Notes under the pieces: generated by a model | What the model saw: only the letters and a program-made list of their open reading frames with translations | Databases searched by the model: none | Told to the model about the DNA's origin: nothing | NCBI GenBank assembly: GCA_963829955.1 | Contig: CAWHKS010000012.1 | Span: forward strand, 1 to 59,239 | Source: DASTFY01 sp963829955 | Lineage (GTDB): Bacteria; Actinomycetota; Acidimicrobiia; Acidimicrobiales; Ilumatobacteraceae | Direction: 5' to 3' | DNA length: 59,239 bases | Position numbers and translations under genes: made by a program | Shown here: one piece after another, positions 24,256-32,442 of the stretch | How positions within the stretch are numbered: the stretch's first letter is position 1 | Layout of the letters: each line of letters opens with the position of its first letter

Positions 24256-26214
24256 GTGAACCGGCTCGCCGAGGAGACGTCGCCGTACCTGCGCCAGCAC
24301 CGCGACAACCCGGTCGACTGGTACGCCTGGGGCCCCGAGGCGTTCACGCGGGCGGCGGACGAGGACAAGCCGGTCCTGCTCTCGGTGGGCTACGCCGCGT
24401 GTCACTGGTGCCACGTGATGGCCCACGAGTGCTTCGAGGACGCCGACGTGGCAGCAATGATGAACGACCTGTTCGTCAGTGTGAAGGTCGACCGCGAGGA
24501 GCGGCCGGACGTCGACGCCGTTTACATGGACGCTGTGCAGGCCCTCACCGGCCGGGGCGGCTGGCCCATGACCGTGTTCCTCTCACCCGACGGGCGCCCG
24601 TTCTACGGCGGCACCTACTTCCCCAAGCCCGCCTTCCTGCAGCTGATGGCCGCCATCGACGACGCCTGGCGGAACCAGCGCGACAAGGTCGACCACACCG
24701 CCACGGAGTTGGTGAAGGCGCTCGACCGGACGGCCAGCCTCAGCGCCGGCAAGGACCTGCCCGGTGTGGCCGAGATCAACGCCGCGCTGCAGCAGCTGGC
24801 GGGCTCGTTCGACTCCCGCTGGGGCGGCTTCGGCCCGGCGCCGAAGTTCCCCCAGACCATGAACCTGGAGCTCCTGCTTCGCGCCAGCCGCGCCGGAGCC
24901 GGAGACGGCGCGCTGCAGGTCGTCACCACCACGCTCGACGCCATGGCTTCGGGTGGCATCTACGACCACCTGGGCGGCGGATTCGCGCGGTACTCGGTCG
25001 ACGAGCGCTGGCTGGTGCCGCACTTCGAGAAGATGCTCTACGACCAAGCGCTCTTGATCCATGTCTTCCTACACGCGTTCCAGCTCACGGGCCACGACCA
25101 CTATCGCCAGGTCATCGAGGAGACGGTCGGCTACGTGCTGCGGGACCTCCGCCATGCGTCCGGTGGGTTCTACTCGTCCGAGGACGCCGACTCCGAAGGC
25201 GAGGAGGGCCGGTTCTACGTCTGGACGCCCGCGCAGATCGTCGAGGTCGTCGGTCAGGACCGGGCCGAGGCGGTGATGGACTGGTACGGCGTGACCGAGG
25301 AGGGGAACTTCGAGGGACGGTCGATCCTGCATCGTCCTGTCCGCGGTGACCTGTTGCGGTCACCGGAGGTGGAGGAGGCGCGGGCGGCGCTGTTCGAGGC
25401 CCGCGAGCAGCGGGTGCGGCCGGGCCTCGACGACAAGGTCCTGACCGAGTGGAACGGCCTCATGCTCGCCGCCCTGGCGGAGGCCGGCGCCGCGCTCGAA
25501 CGGGAGGACTGGCTGGCGGCCGCGTGTGAGAACGCGGAGATGCTTCTCGGCCATCTGCGGAGGGACGACGGGCGCTGGCAGCGTTCCTGGCAGGCCGACG
25601 GCGGCGCCCGCCACCACGCCCTCGCCGCCGACCATGCCGCGCTGGTGGAGGCGTTCGTGGCGCTGGCCCAGGCCACCGGCGAGGGGCGCTGGATCGACGA
25701 GGCCCGCTCCGTGGCCGACACCCTGCTCGACCACTTCTGGGACGTCAACACCGGCGGGCTGTCGACGACAGCCGACGACGGCGAGGCGTTGATCGTGCGC
25801 CAGAAGGACCTGATGGACAACGCCACCCCGTCGGCCAACTCCCTCGCCGCCACCGGTCTCCTGCGCCTGGCCGCGCTGACCGGCGAGGCCCGCTACCGGC
25901 ACCAAGCCGAGCAGATCCTGCAGCTCGTGGGTGGGGTCGTTGCGGGGGCACCGACGGCCTTCGGTCGGCTCCTCGCCGCGGTGGACATGTGGCGGGCGGG
26001 CATCACCGAGATCGCCGTCGTCGGCGACCGGCCGGACCTCGTGGCCGCGGTCCACGCCCGCTATCTGCCCAACGGCGTCCTCGCCTGGGGCGAGCCGTAC
26101 GACTCGCCCCTGTGGCAGGACCGCCGCGAGGGGTGGGCCTACGTCTGCCGGGACTACGCCTGCCAGGCGCCGGCGGGCACGGTCGAGGAGCTGGCCGGAC
26201 AGCTCGGAAGCTGA
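24256..26214 (+). CDS. Thioredoxin-domain (DUF255, YyaL/spermatogenesis-associated 20-like) protein
   Basis: The 652-residue protein has an N-terminal thioredoxin-like domain (NRLAEETSPYLRQHRDNPVDWYAWGPEAF, SVGYAACHWCHVMAHECFEDADVAAMMND, VDREERPDVDAVYM, GRGGWPMTVFLSPDGRPFYGGTYFP) and a C-terminal alpha/alpha six-hairpin domain of glycosidase-like fold (YDHLGGGFARYSVDERWLVPHFEKMLYDQALL, FYSSEDADSEGEEGRFYVWT, DDKVLTEWNGLMLAALAEAG). CHWCH is the conserved active-site-like motif. Family function is not established. GTG 24256 starts exactly at the conserved N-terminus. Confidence 0.93.
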   Translation: MNRLAEETSPYLRQHRDNPVDWYAWGPEAFTRAADEDKPVLLSVGYAACHWCHVMAHECFEDADVAAMMNDLFVSVKVDREERPDVDAVYMDAVQALTGRGGWPMTVFLSPDGRPFYGGTYFPKPAFLQLMAAIDDAWRNQRDKVDHTATELVKALDRTASLSAGKDLPGVAEINAALQQLAGSFDSRWGGFGPAPKFPQTMNLELLLRASRAGAGDGALQVVTTTLDAMASGGIYDHLGGGFARYSVDERWLVPHFEKMLYDQALLIHVFLHAFQLTGHDHYRQVIEETVGYVLRDLRHASGGFYSSEDADSEGEEGRFYVWTPAQIVEVVGQDRAEAVMDWYGVTEEGNFEGRSILHRPVRGDLLRSPEVEEARAALFEAREQRVRPGLDDKVLTEWNGLMLAALAEAGAALEREDWLAAACENAEMLLGHLRRDDGRWQRSWQADGGARHHALAADHAALVEAFVALAQATGEGRWIDEARSVADTLLDHFWDVNTGGLSTTADDGEALIVRQKDLMDNATPSANSLAATGLLRLAALTGEARYRHQAEQILQLVGGVVAGAPTAFGRLLAAVDMWRAGITEIAVVGDRPDLVAAVHARYLPNGVLAWGEPYDSPLWQDRREGWAYVCRDYACQAPAGTVEELAGQLGS

Positions 26215-26231
26215 CCGCCTAGTCTCGCTCG

Positions 26232-26687
26232 ATGCGCACTTTCAGGACGATGGCGGGGGCGGCCGTGGCACTCATGGTCTTTGGTCTGGCCGCCTGCGGC
26301 AGCGACGGCGACTCTGGCTCCGGCGACGGCGGCGGGAACAGCGAGGACCTCTGCGCCGACGCCCGCGAGCTCGAGGAGCTCGGCACCGGCGACGCCCTGA
26401 CGGACCTCGACGAGGAGACCTTCACGAAGGTGACCGGGCTGGTGGACAGCGTGAAAGCGAACGCGCCGGACGAGATCCAGGCCGACCTGGAGACCGTGTC
26501 CAACGGCTTCGCCGACGTTCAGGAGATCTTCGCCGAGTACGACTACGACCTGGCCAAGCTCGGTGCGGCCGCGGCGGCCGACCCGGAGCTCACCCAACGG
26601 TTGGAGTCGTTCGGGGGCGAGGAGTTCACCGGGGCCAGCGAGCGAGTGAGCACGTACCTCCAGGAGGAGTGCAACCTGGCCAGCTGA
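26232..26687 (+). CDS. Small putative lipoprotein
   Basis: The 151-residue protein has a signal peptide ending in LAAC at about residue 22, a lipobox, followed by a Gly/Ser/Asp linker. The mature part is acidic and helical (LTDLDEETFTKVTGLVDSVKANAPDEIQADLETVSNGFADVQEIFAEYDYDLAKL) with two Cys (EDLCADA and EECNLAS) likely to form a disulfide. No family recognised. TAGTCT at 26220-26225, 6 bp before the ATG, is a near-ideal leaderless-type -10 and starts just past the preceding stop. Confidence 0.75.
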   Translation: MRTFRTMAGAAVALMVFGLAACGSDGDSGSGDGGGNSEDLCADARELEELGTGDALTDLDEETFTKVTGLVDSVKANAPDEIQADLETVSNGFADVQEIFAEYDYDLAKLGAAAAADPELTQRLESFGGEEFTGASERVSTYLQEECNLAS

Positions 26688-26705
26688 GCTGGTCAGCGCC
26701 CAGCG

Positions 26706-27287
26706 CTACCACCCTCCTCGGTGGATGATCTCCCCGGGTGGACGACGCCGGCGCCCGGCCGACTGCCCGGGCCGGACCTCCTGGCCTGACCCGGTCAGCG
26801 GCCAGCCGAGGGCCACGGCCCCCAGCAGCTCCAGCGGCGCGGGGATGCCGAGCGCGGCCCGCAGCTCGGTCTCGCCCTGGAAGAGGCCGAAGAACAGGGT
26901 GCCCAGACCGCGGGCCTCGGCCGCCAGGAGCAGCGTCATCACTGCGAACGACGTGTCGACCGTCCAGTACGGCACGGGCCAGGCCTCGGCCCCTTCGCCG
27001 AGGCCGGTGGTCCGCTTGTCCGGCTCGCCGTAGCGGGCCACGTACGCGCCCGGATCGGCCAGTGGGAGCAGGAGCAGTGGGGCGTCGAGCAGGCCGGGCC
27101 ATCCGAAGCCGGACCGCCGGTCGACCGGCAGCGTGAGATCCCAGAAGCGGGCCGTGTCCGGCCCCTCCAGCACGACGACGTGCCAGCCCTGGGTCTTGCC
27201 GGCGCTGGGCGCGCGTGACGCGGCGTCCACCAGGTCGTCCACCACGTCGGGTGGGACCGGCCGGTGCGGATCGAACGCCCGTGTCAT
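26706..27287 (-). CDS. Nitroreductase family protein (start uncertain)
   Basis: The visible 193 residues form a nitroreductase fold: FDPHRPVPPDVVDDLVDAASRAPSAGKTQGWHVVVLEGP, then VDTSFAVMTLLLAAEARGLGTLFFGLFQGETELRAALGIPAPLELLGAVALGWP. Members use FMN with NAD(P)H or F420H2. Family similarity extends upstream of ATG 27287 to SFEDVVRRRRMTRAF, which includes Arg residues that usually hold FMN. No ATG, GTG or TTG exists there. A CTG at 27338 overlaps the upstream TGA as CTGA and would give 210 residues. I list the ATG but suspect the longer form. Confidence 0.75.
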   Translation of the reverse strand: MTRAFDPHRPVPPDVVDDLVDAASRAPSAGKTQGWHVVVLEGPDTARFWDLTLPVDRRSGFGWPGLLDAPLLLLPLADPGAYVARYGEPDKRTTGLGEGAEAWPVPYWTVDTSFAVMTLLLAAEARGLGTLFFGLFQGETELRAALGIPAPLELLGAVALGWPLTGSGQEVRPGQSAGRRRRPPGEIIHRGGW

Positions 27288-27334
27288 CCGCCTCCGGCGG
27301 ACGACGTCCTCGAAGGAGGCGGGGCGGGCTTGGG

Positions 27335-27994
27335 TCAGCTGCGAGATCCCAGCTTGAGCAGGTCCTCGGCCATGGTCCAGCCGTACACGATGAGCGACCC
27401 GCCCTTGCTGACGTTGACCGTGCGGAACATCGCCCCGACGTCCGGATCCAGCTTCTCGGGCTTCAGGGACTCGTGGTCGAGGAAACCGGACTGGCCGTTC
27501 GAGCGCACCACGAAGCTCTGCTCCTCGTAGGTGCTGTCGACGCCGAACCGCTTGGCCAGGCGGCGACCCCACGCCCGCTCCTCGCCGACGGCACGGTGGC
27601 CGGGGCGGGGGATGATGTCGGTCAGGGAGCGCAGACCTTCCATGGCGTCGGGGATCACGGCGCGGGTGCCGACCACGACGTCCTCGTCGGGGAAGGCCAT
27701 GAGGGCCCGGTGGAACGCCTCCGCCATGAGGCCCTTGAGCACGGCGTCGCGCTTGGACGTGCGCTTGACGCTGAGCATGCCCAGCAGCACGCACGGCGTC
27801 CCGCCGATCCGCTCCAGCGTGGCGAACGCGAACCCGTGCAGCTTTCCGTCGATGCGCGCCCGCGTACTGAGGACCCAGTCCTCCTTGGATTTGGAGAGGT
27901 CACCGATCCCGAAGGAGCCTCCCATCGACGCCATCTCGTCGAGGTCGGTATCCGTCAGGGCGGTGCTGTCCTTCGTCTCCACCTGGATCGCCAT
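27335..27994 (-). CDS. Conserved-looking protein of unknown function
   Basis: I do not recognise this 219-residue protein. It is well behaved as a coding sequence: mixed alpha/beta, no signal peptide or membrane helix. Notable stretches are MASMGGSFGIGDLSKSKEDWVLSTRARIDGKLHGFAFATLERIGGTPCVLLGML, FHRALMAFPDEDVVVGTRAV and FRTVNVSKGGSLIVYGWTMAEDLLKLG. The beta-rich first half with a central helix is reminiscent of an acyltransferase-like fold, but there is no recognisable acetyl-CoA motif. Start ATG 27994 has GGGGAG 10 bp upstream. It runs straight into the nitroreductase gene. Confidence 0.65.
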   Translation of the reverse strand: MAIQVETKDSTALTDTDLDEMASMGGSFGIGDLSKSKEDWVLSTRARIDGKLHGFAFATLERIGGTPCVLLGMLSVKRTSKRDAVLKGLMAEAFHRALMAFPDEDVVVGTRAVIPDAMEGLRSLTDIIPRPGHRAVGEERAWGRRLAKRFGVDSTYEEQSFVVRSNGQSGFLDHESLKPEKLDPDVGAMFRTVNVSKGGSLIVYGWTMAEDLLKLGSRS

Positions 27995-28174
27995 CGCTTG
28001 ACCGCTCCCCGGCAGCTCGGGCCGGGCTCGGCGCCCGGCACGTCTCGTCGAATCTCTGGCCGCCGGCCTACTTGACCGGCGGGTCACCATTTTGCCACCT
28101 GGAAGGGGACCGCGGAAAAGCGCCCCCCACCAGAGGCCGATCCGGCTCCGCCAGTCGGGCGACGAAAGCTGGGT

Positions 28175-28232
28175 GCCGGCCGAATGGCCGGCTCCAACAA
28201 CTCGAGCGAACGGAGCGACGCGAGTGAGCTCG
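28175..28232. repeat. Short hairpin and GAGCGA-type repeat between dnaE and the unknown gene
   Basis: GCCGGCCGAATGGCCGGC (28175-28192) is a palindromic hairpin. A related palindrome, with AAG in the loop, occurs at 40640-40656. Next to it (28201-28232) is a GAGCGA-rich stretch whose GGAGCGACGCGAG nearly matches the minus strand at 47303-47291. Both lie just after dnaE in its direction, so the hairpin may help end the dnaE transcript, though no U-tract follows. Confidence 0.5.
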
Positions 28233-28233
28233 A

Positions 28234-31200
28234 CTACAACACGACGGCGTCGTGGCCGAAGGCCACGCGCAGGTCGCCTACGACGCGGGCCAGGTCGACC
28301 CGGTGCTGGTCGGGCAGGCGCAGGACCTTGCCCTCACCCAGGTGGAGGAAGACCGGCGACTCCCCCGGATGCTCGGCCAGGACCGTCTTCAGCCGCCCGA
28401 TTCGCTCGTCGGACAGCGCGCTGGCCGGCAGGTGCACGCGCAGCGGCGGGGCGTCGTCGCCGAATCCTTCGAACGGCGTGATGTCCATGCCGATGAGCTT
28501 GGGCGAGTCGTCGCGGCGGTCCACCCGGGCCCGGAGGATGACGATGGCGTCGTCGGACAGCTTGTACCCCTGCTCCTGCATCACCCGGGGGAACAGCGTG
28601 ACCTCCACGGCGTCCTGCAGGTCCTCCAGGACGAAGACGCCCATGGCGTCGCCCTTCTTGGTGAACTTGCGCTGCAGGCTCGTCACCACCCCGCCCACGG
28701 TGAGGACGTCGCCGTCCGGCCGCTCCTCGAGGTCGGCGATGGTGCCGTCGGTCCGCCGCCGCAGCGCGCTCTCGACCCCCATCAACGGGTGGTCGGAGAC
28801 GTACAGCCCGAGCATCTCCTTCTCGAAGCGCAACCGGGGCGCTTTGTCGAACTCGACCTCCGGGATCGTCACCCGCTCGTCGAAGGCGGCGGCTCCGGAG
28901 CTCCCCGCGTCCTCGAACAGGCTCATCACGCCTTGGTCCCGCTCCCGGCGGCGCTGCAGGGTGGCGTCGATGATCTGCTCGAACACCTGCAGCAGCCCCT
29001 TGCGGGGATGGCCGAGGGTGTCGAAGGCGCCGCCCTTGATGAGGGACTCGACGCTGCGCTTGTTGAGCACCGACGGATCCACTCGTTCGACGAACTCGTA
29101 GAACGTGGTGAAGGGACCGTTGCGATCGCGCTCGTCGATGATGAGCGAGACGAGCCCTTCGCCGACGTTGCGGACGGCCGACAACCCGAACGGGATCAGC
29201 CCGCGGCACCCGGGGGGCAGCGCCACGCCCGGTGGCGCCTGCTCCACCGGCAGGGCGGTGAAGTCCGACGCGGACAGGTTGACGTCCGGCGGCAGGACCT
29301 TGATCCCCATGGCCCGGCAGTCCGCCAGGTACACCGCGGCCTTCTCCAGGCTGGCCTTCACGCTGGTGAGCAGGCTGGCCAGGTACTCCACGGGATAGTG
29401 GGCCTTCAGGTAGGCCGTCTGGTAGGTGATGAGCCCATAGCCGAAGGCGTGGCTCTTGGCGAAGGCGTAGTCGGCGAAGCCCTCGATGGTGTCGAACAGC
29501 CTGGTGCCGAGATCGCGGCCGTACCCCGTGGTCTCGCAGCCGTCGACGAACTTGGCCCGCTCCTGGGCCATCAGCTCGCGGATCTTCTTGCCGCACGCCT
29601 TGCGGAGGTTGTCGGCGTCGGCCAGCGAGTAGCCGGCGAAGCGCTGGCTCATGCGCATCACCGACTCCTGGTAGATCATCAGCCCGTAGGTGTCGGCGAG
29701 GACTTCCTCGGCGTCCGGGTGGATGTAGCTGACGTCCTGACGCCCGTTCTTGCGGGCGGCGTAGTCCAGGTGCATCCGCTCGCCCATCGGCCCGGGCCGG
29801 TAGAGCGCGAGGACGGCGGCCACGTCGCCGAAGTCGGTCGGGGCCAGCGAGCGCAGGAGCTGGCGCATCGGCCCGGACTCCAGCTGGAACACGCCCATGG
29901 TGTCGCCCCGGCCGAGCAGCTCGTAGACCCCGGGGTCGTCGAGGGGGATGCTGTCGATGTCGAAGCCCGGGTCCTTCGTGGACCGCACCAGGGCCACGGT
30001 GTCGGTGATGACATCCAGGTTCCGCAGACCCAGGAAGTCCATCTTGAGCAGGCCCAGATCCTCGACGCCGTGCATCTCGTACTGGGTGACGATCGGGGCC
30101 TCGGCCGGCGTCTGACCCGGCTCGGGCTTGCGCTGGATGGGCAGGTAGGTGGTCAGCGGTTCCTTGGTGATGACGACGGCGGCGGCGTGGATGCCGTCCT
30201 GGCGGCGCAGGCCCTCCAGGCCCAGCGCCACGTCGACCACCTGCTTCACGTCGGGGTCGGCGCCGTACATGGAGCGGAGGTCGGCCGCCGCCTTGTACCC
30301 GTCGGCGAAGCGGGGATGCTCCTCGAGGCAGTGCTTCAGCGGCGTGTCACGACCCATGACCAGCGGCGGCATGGCCTTGGCCACGCGGTCACCGACCGCG
30401 TACGGATGGCCGAGCACCCGCGCCGCGTCCCGCACCGCGGCCCGGGCCTTGATGGTGGAGTAGGTGATGATCTGGGCGACGTGATCCCGCCCGTACTTCT
30501 GGGCCGCGTAGCGGATCATCTCGTCCCGGAAGCGGGAGTCGAAGTCCATGTCGATGTCCGGCATGGAGATGCGGCTCGGGTTGAGGAAGCGCTCGAACAG
30601 CAGGTCGTAGCGGATGGGGTCGAGGTCGGTGATGTCCAGGCTGTACGCCACGGCGCAGCCTGCCGCGCTCCCGCGGCCCGGCCCAACCCGGATGTCGTTG
30701 TCCTTCGCGTGCTTGATGAGGTCCCACACGATGAGGAAGTACGAGCTGAACCCCATGTCCGAGATGACCTGCAACTCGTAGGCCAGGCGCTCGGCGGCCT
30801 CCTGCGGCAGCGGCCGGCCCCACCGCCGCTCGGCCCCGTCGAAGGCCAGGTGGCGCAGGTAGTCGGTGTCGACGGTGAAGCCCTCGGGCAGCGGGAACTC
30901 GGGGAGTTGGGGCTTGCCGAACTCGATGGTGACATCGGCCCGCTCGGCAATCCACAGCGTGTTGTCGCAGGCCGAGGGCACCTCGCGGAACAGGTAACGC
31001 ATCTCCTGCGCCGGCTTCAGGTAGTGCTGGTCGCCCTCGAAGTGGAACCGGTTGGGGTCGCTCATGAGGGCACCGGTCTGGACGCACAGCAGCGCGTCGT
31101 GGGCCAGGTGGTCCTCGCGGTGGGTGTAGTGGCTGTCGTTGGTGGCGACCAGCGGCGCGCCGATCCGCTTGGCGATGGCGACCAGCTTGGGGTTGGTGTC

Positions 31201-31794
31201 GCGCTGGGCCGGGAGGCCGTGGTCCTGCAGCTCCACGAAGAGGTTGTCGCGCCCGAAGATGTCCTGGAGGCGGCCCGCCTTCTCCAGCGCGCCCGCCTCG
31301 TCGCCCTGGACCAGCGACTGCAGGACGTGACCGCCGAGGCACCCCGTGGTGGCGATGAGGCCGGCGTGGTGCCGCTCCAGCAGCTCCCAGTCCAGCCGGG
31401 GCTTGTAGTAGTAGCCCTCCAGGAAGGCGAGGCTGGCGAGCTGGATGAGGTTGCGGTACCCCTCGTCGGTCTCGGCCAGCAGGGTCAGGTGGTAGTAGAG
31501 CTTCCGGCCGCCCTCCGTCTCGCCCCCCGTGTCGTCGACGCGGCCGCGGCGGGGCGGTCGCTCGGACCGGTGGTCGTGGGCCATGTAGGCCTCGGTGCCG
31601 AGGACGGGCTTGACCCCCCGGGTCTGACAGGCCCGGTAGAGATCGAGGATCCCATACATGTTGCCGTGATCCGTGATGCCCAGCGCCGGCTGCCCGTCGG
31701 CGGCCGCTGCCGCGACCAACTCCTCCACGCGTGAGGCGCCGTCCAACATCGAGTACTCGGTGTGGACGTGGAGGTGGGTGAACGAGTCGCCCAC
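28234..31794 (-). CDS. dnaE: DNA polymerase III subunit alpha
   Basis: The 1186-residue replicative polymerase has an N-terminal PHP domain (FTHLHVHTEYSMLDGASRVEELV, LGITDHGNMYG) and the catalytic aspartates in MPDIDMDFDSRFRDEMIRYAAQKYG near residue 411. It continues with the fingers (MDFLGLRNLDVITDT), YQESVMRMSQRFAGYSLADADNLRKACGKK, KSHAFGYGLITYQTAYLKAHYP and a C-terminal OB domain. The full length matches family DnaE1. It has no intein. The start ATG opens at the PHP motif. The downstream end carries a hairpin. Confidence 0.98.
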   Translation of the reverse strand: MGDSFTHLHVHTEYSMLDGASRVEELVAAAAADGQPALGITDHGNMYGILDLYRACQTRGVKPVLGTEAYMAHDHRSERPPRRGRVDDTGGETEGGRKLYYHLTLLAETDEGYRNLIQLASLAFLEGYYYKPRLDWELLERHHAGLIATTGCLGGHVLQSLVQGDEAGALEKAGRLQDIFGRDNLFVELQDHGLPAQRDTNPKLVAIAKRIGAPLVATNDSHYTHREDHLAHDALLCVQTGALMSDPNRFHFEGDQHYLKPAQEMRYLFREVPSACDNTLWIAERADVTIEFGKPQLPEFPLPEGFTVDTDYLRHLAFDGAERRWGRPLPQEAAERLAYELQVISDMGFSSYFLIVWDLIKHAKDNDIRVGPGRGSAAGCAVAYSLDITDLDPIRYDLLFERFLNPSRISMPDIDMDFDSRFRDEMIRYAAQKYGRDHVAQIITYSTIKARAAVRDAARVLGHPYAVGDRVAKAMPPLVMGRDTPLKHCLEEHPRFADGYKAAADLRSMYGADPDVKQVVDVALGLEGLRRQDGIHAAAVVITKEPLTTYLPIQRKPEPGQTPAEAPIVTQYEMHGVEDLGLLKMDFLGLRNLDVITDTVALVRSTKDPGFDIDSIPLDDPGVYELLGRGDTMGVFQLESGPMRQLLRSLAPTDFGDVAAVLALYRPGPMGERMHLDYAARKNGRQDVSYIHPDAEEVLADTYGLMIYQESVMRMSQRFAGYSLADADNLRKACGKKIRELMAQERAKFVDGCETTGYGRDLGTRLFDTIEGFADYAFAKSHAFGYGLITYQTAYLKAHYPVEYLASLLTSVKASLEKAAVYLADCRAMGIKVLPPDVNLSASDFTALPVEQAPPGVALPPGCRGLIPFGLSAVRNVGEGLVSLIIDERDRNGPFTTFYEFVERVDPSVLNKRSVESLIKGGAFDTLGHPRKGLLQVFEQIIDATLQRRRERDQGVMSLFEDAGSSGAAAFDERVTIPEVEFDKAPRLRFEKEMLGLYVSDHPLMGVESALRRRTDGTIADLEERPDGDVLTVGGVVTSLQRKFTKKGDAMGVFVLEDLQDAVEVTLFPRVMQEQGYKLSDDAIVILRARVDRRDDSPKLIGMDITPFEGFGDDAPPLRVHLPASALSDERIGRLKTVLAEHPGESPVFLHLGEGKVLRLPDQHRVDLARVVGDLRVAFGHDAVVL

Positions 31795-31886
31795 GACGGC
31801 GGCTCCCTTTCGTACTTCGAGGTCGGATCGTCAGCGGGTGCGCTGGGGCGAGTTACAACGGTGTGCTTTGCGAGGGTACCACTCGC

Positions 31887-32417
31887 TCAGAGGTAGGTCC
31901 CCGGCCGGTCGCGACCCCCCTCGGGCGGGACCGGCTGACCAGGCATGAGCTGGCCCCGCATCTGCTCGAGCTGCTGGCGGGCGGCGAGCTGCTGGGCGAA
32001 CAGCGTGGCCTGGATGCCGTGGAAGAGTCCCTCCAACCAGCCCACGAGCTGGGCCTGGGCCACCCGCAGCTCGGCTTCGGAGGGCACCTCGCCGTCGGCG
32101 AACGGCGGGACGAGCTCGCGCAGCTCCGCCTGGAGATCCGGCGAGAGGGTGCCGGCCAGCGCCTGGACCGAGGCGCCATAGATTTCGGCCAGCCGCTCGC
32201 GCGACCGTTCGTCGAGAGGGGCGGCCCGCACCTCGTCGAGCAGTTGCTTGACCATGGAGCCGATGCGCATCACCTTCGCCGGCGACTCGATCGCCTCCCG
32301 GTCCGGTTCGCCGGCCCCGGGCGGTGGCACCGGCACCGGCATCTCGCCCGGTGCGAGCACCTCCGGCTGCTCAGCGCCCATCGGCTCTGGGGGCGCGGGC
32401 GCGTTCTGGTCGGACAT
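31887..32417 (-). CDS. bpa: Bacterial proteasome activator Bpa (PafE)
   Basis: The 176-residue protein has a disordered Pro-rich N-terminus and then the Bpa helical core: KVMRIGSMVKQLLDEVRAAPLDERSRERLAEIYGASVQALAGTLSPDLQAELRELVPPF, AELRVAQAQLVGWLEGLFHGIQATLFAQQLAARQQLEQMRGQLMPGQ. It ends in GTYL. Bpa forms a dodecameric ring that opens the 20S proteasome without ATP, docking through a C-terminal GQYL; here Gln is replaced by Thr. It implies proteasome genes elsewhere in the genome. AAGGAG lies 6 bp before ATG 32417. It follows the phosphodiesterase gene by 25 bp. Confidence 0.93.
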   Translation of the reverse strand: MSDQNAPAPPEPMGAEQPEVLAPGEMPVPVPPPGAGEPDREAIESPAKVMRIGSMVKQLLDEVRAAPLDERSRERLAEIYGASVQALAGTLSPDLQAELRELVPPFADGEVPSEAELRVAQAQLVGWLEGLFHGIQATLFAQQLAARQQLEQMRGQLMPGQPVPPEGGRDRPGTYL

Positions 32418-32442
32418 CACGAGCTCCTTGTGGTCGGGTCGA

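Noticed and set aside
28252..31734. 1160-codon open frame on the plus strand
   Set aside because: It is the antisense shadow of dnaE, whose product carries all polymerase motifs. Long antisense frames are expected at this G+C content.
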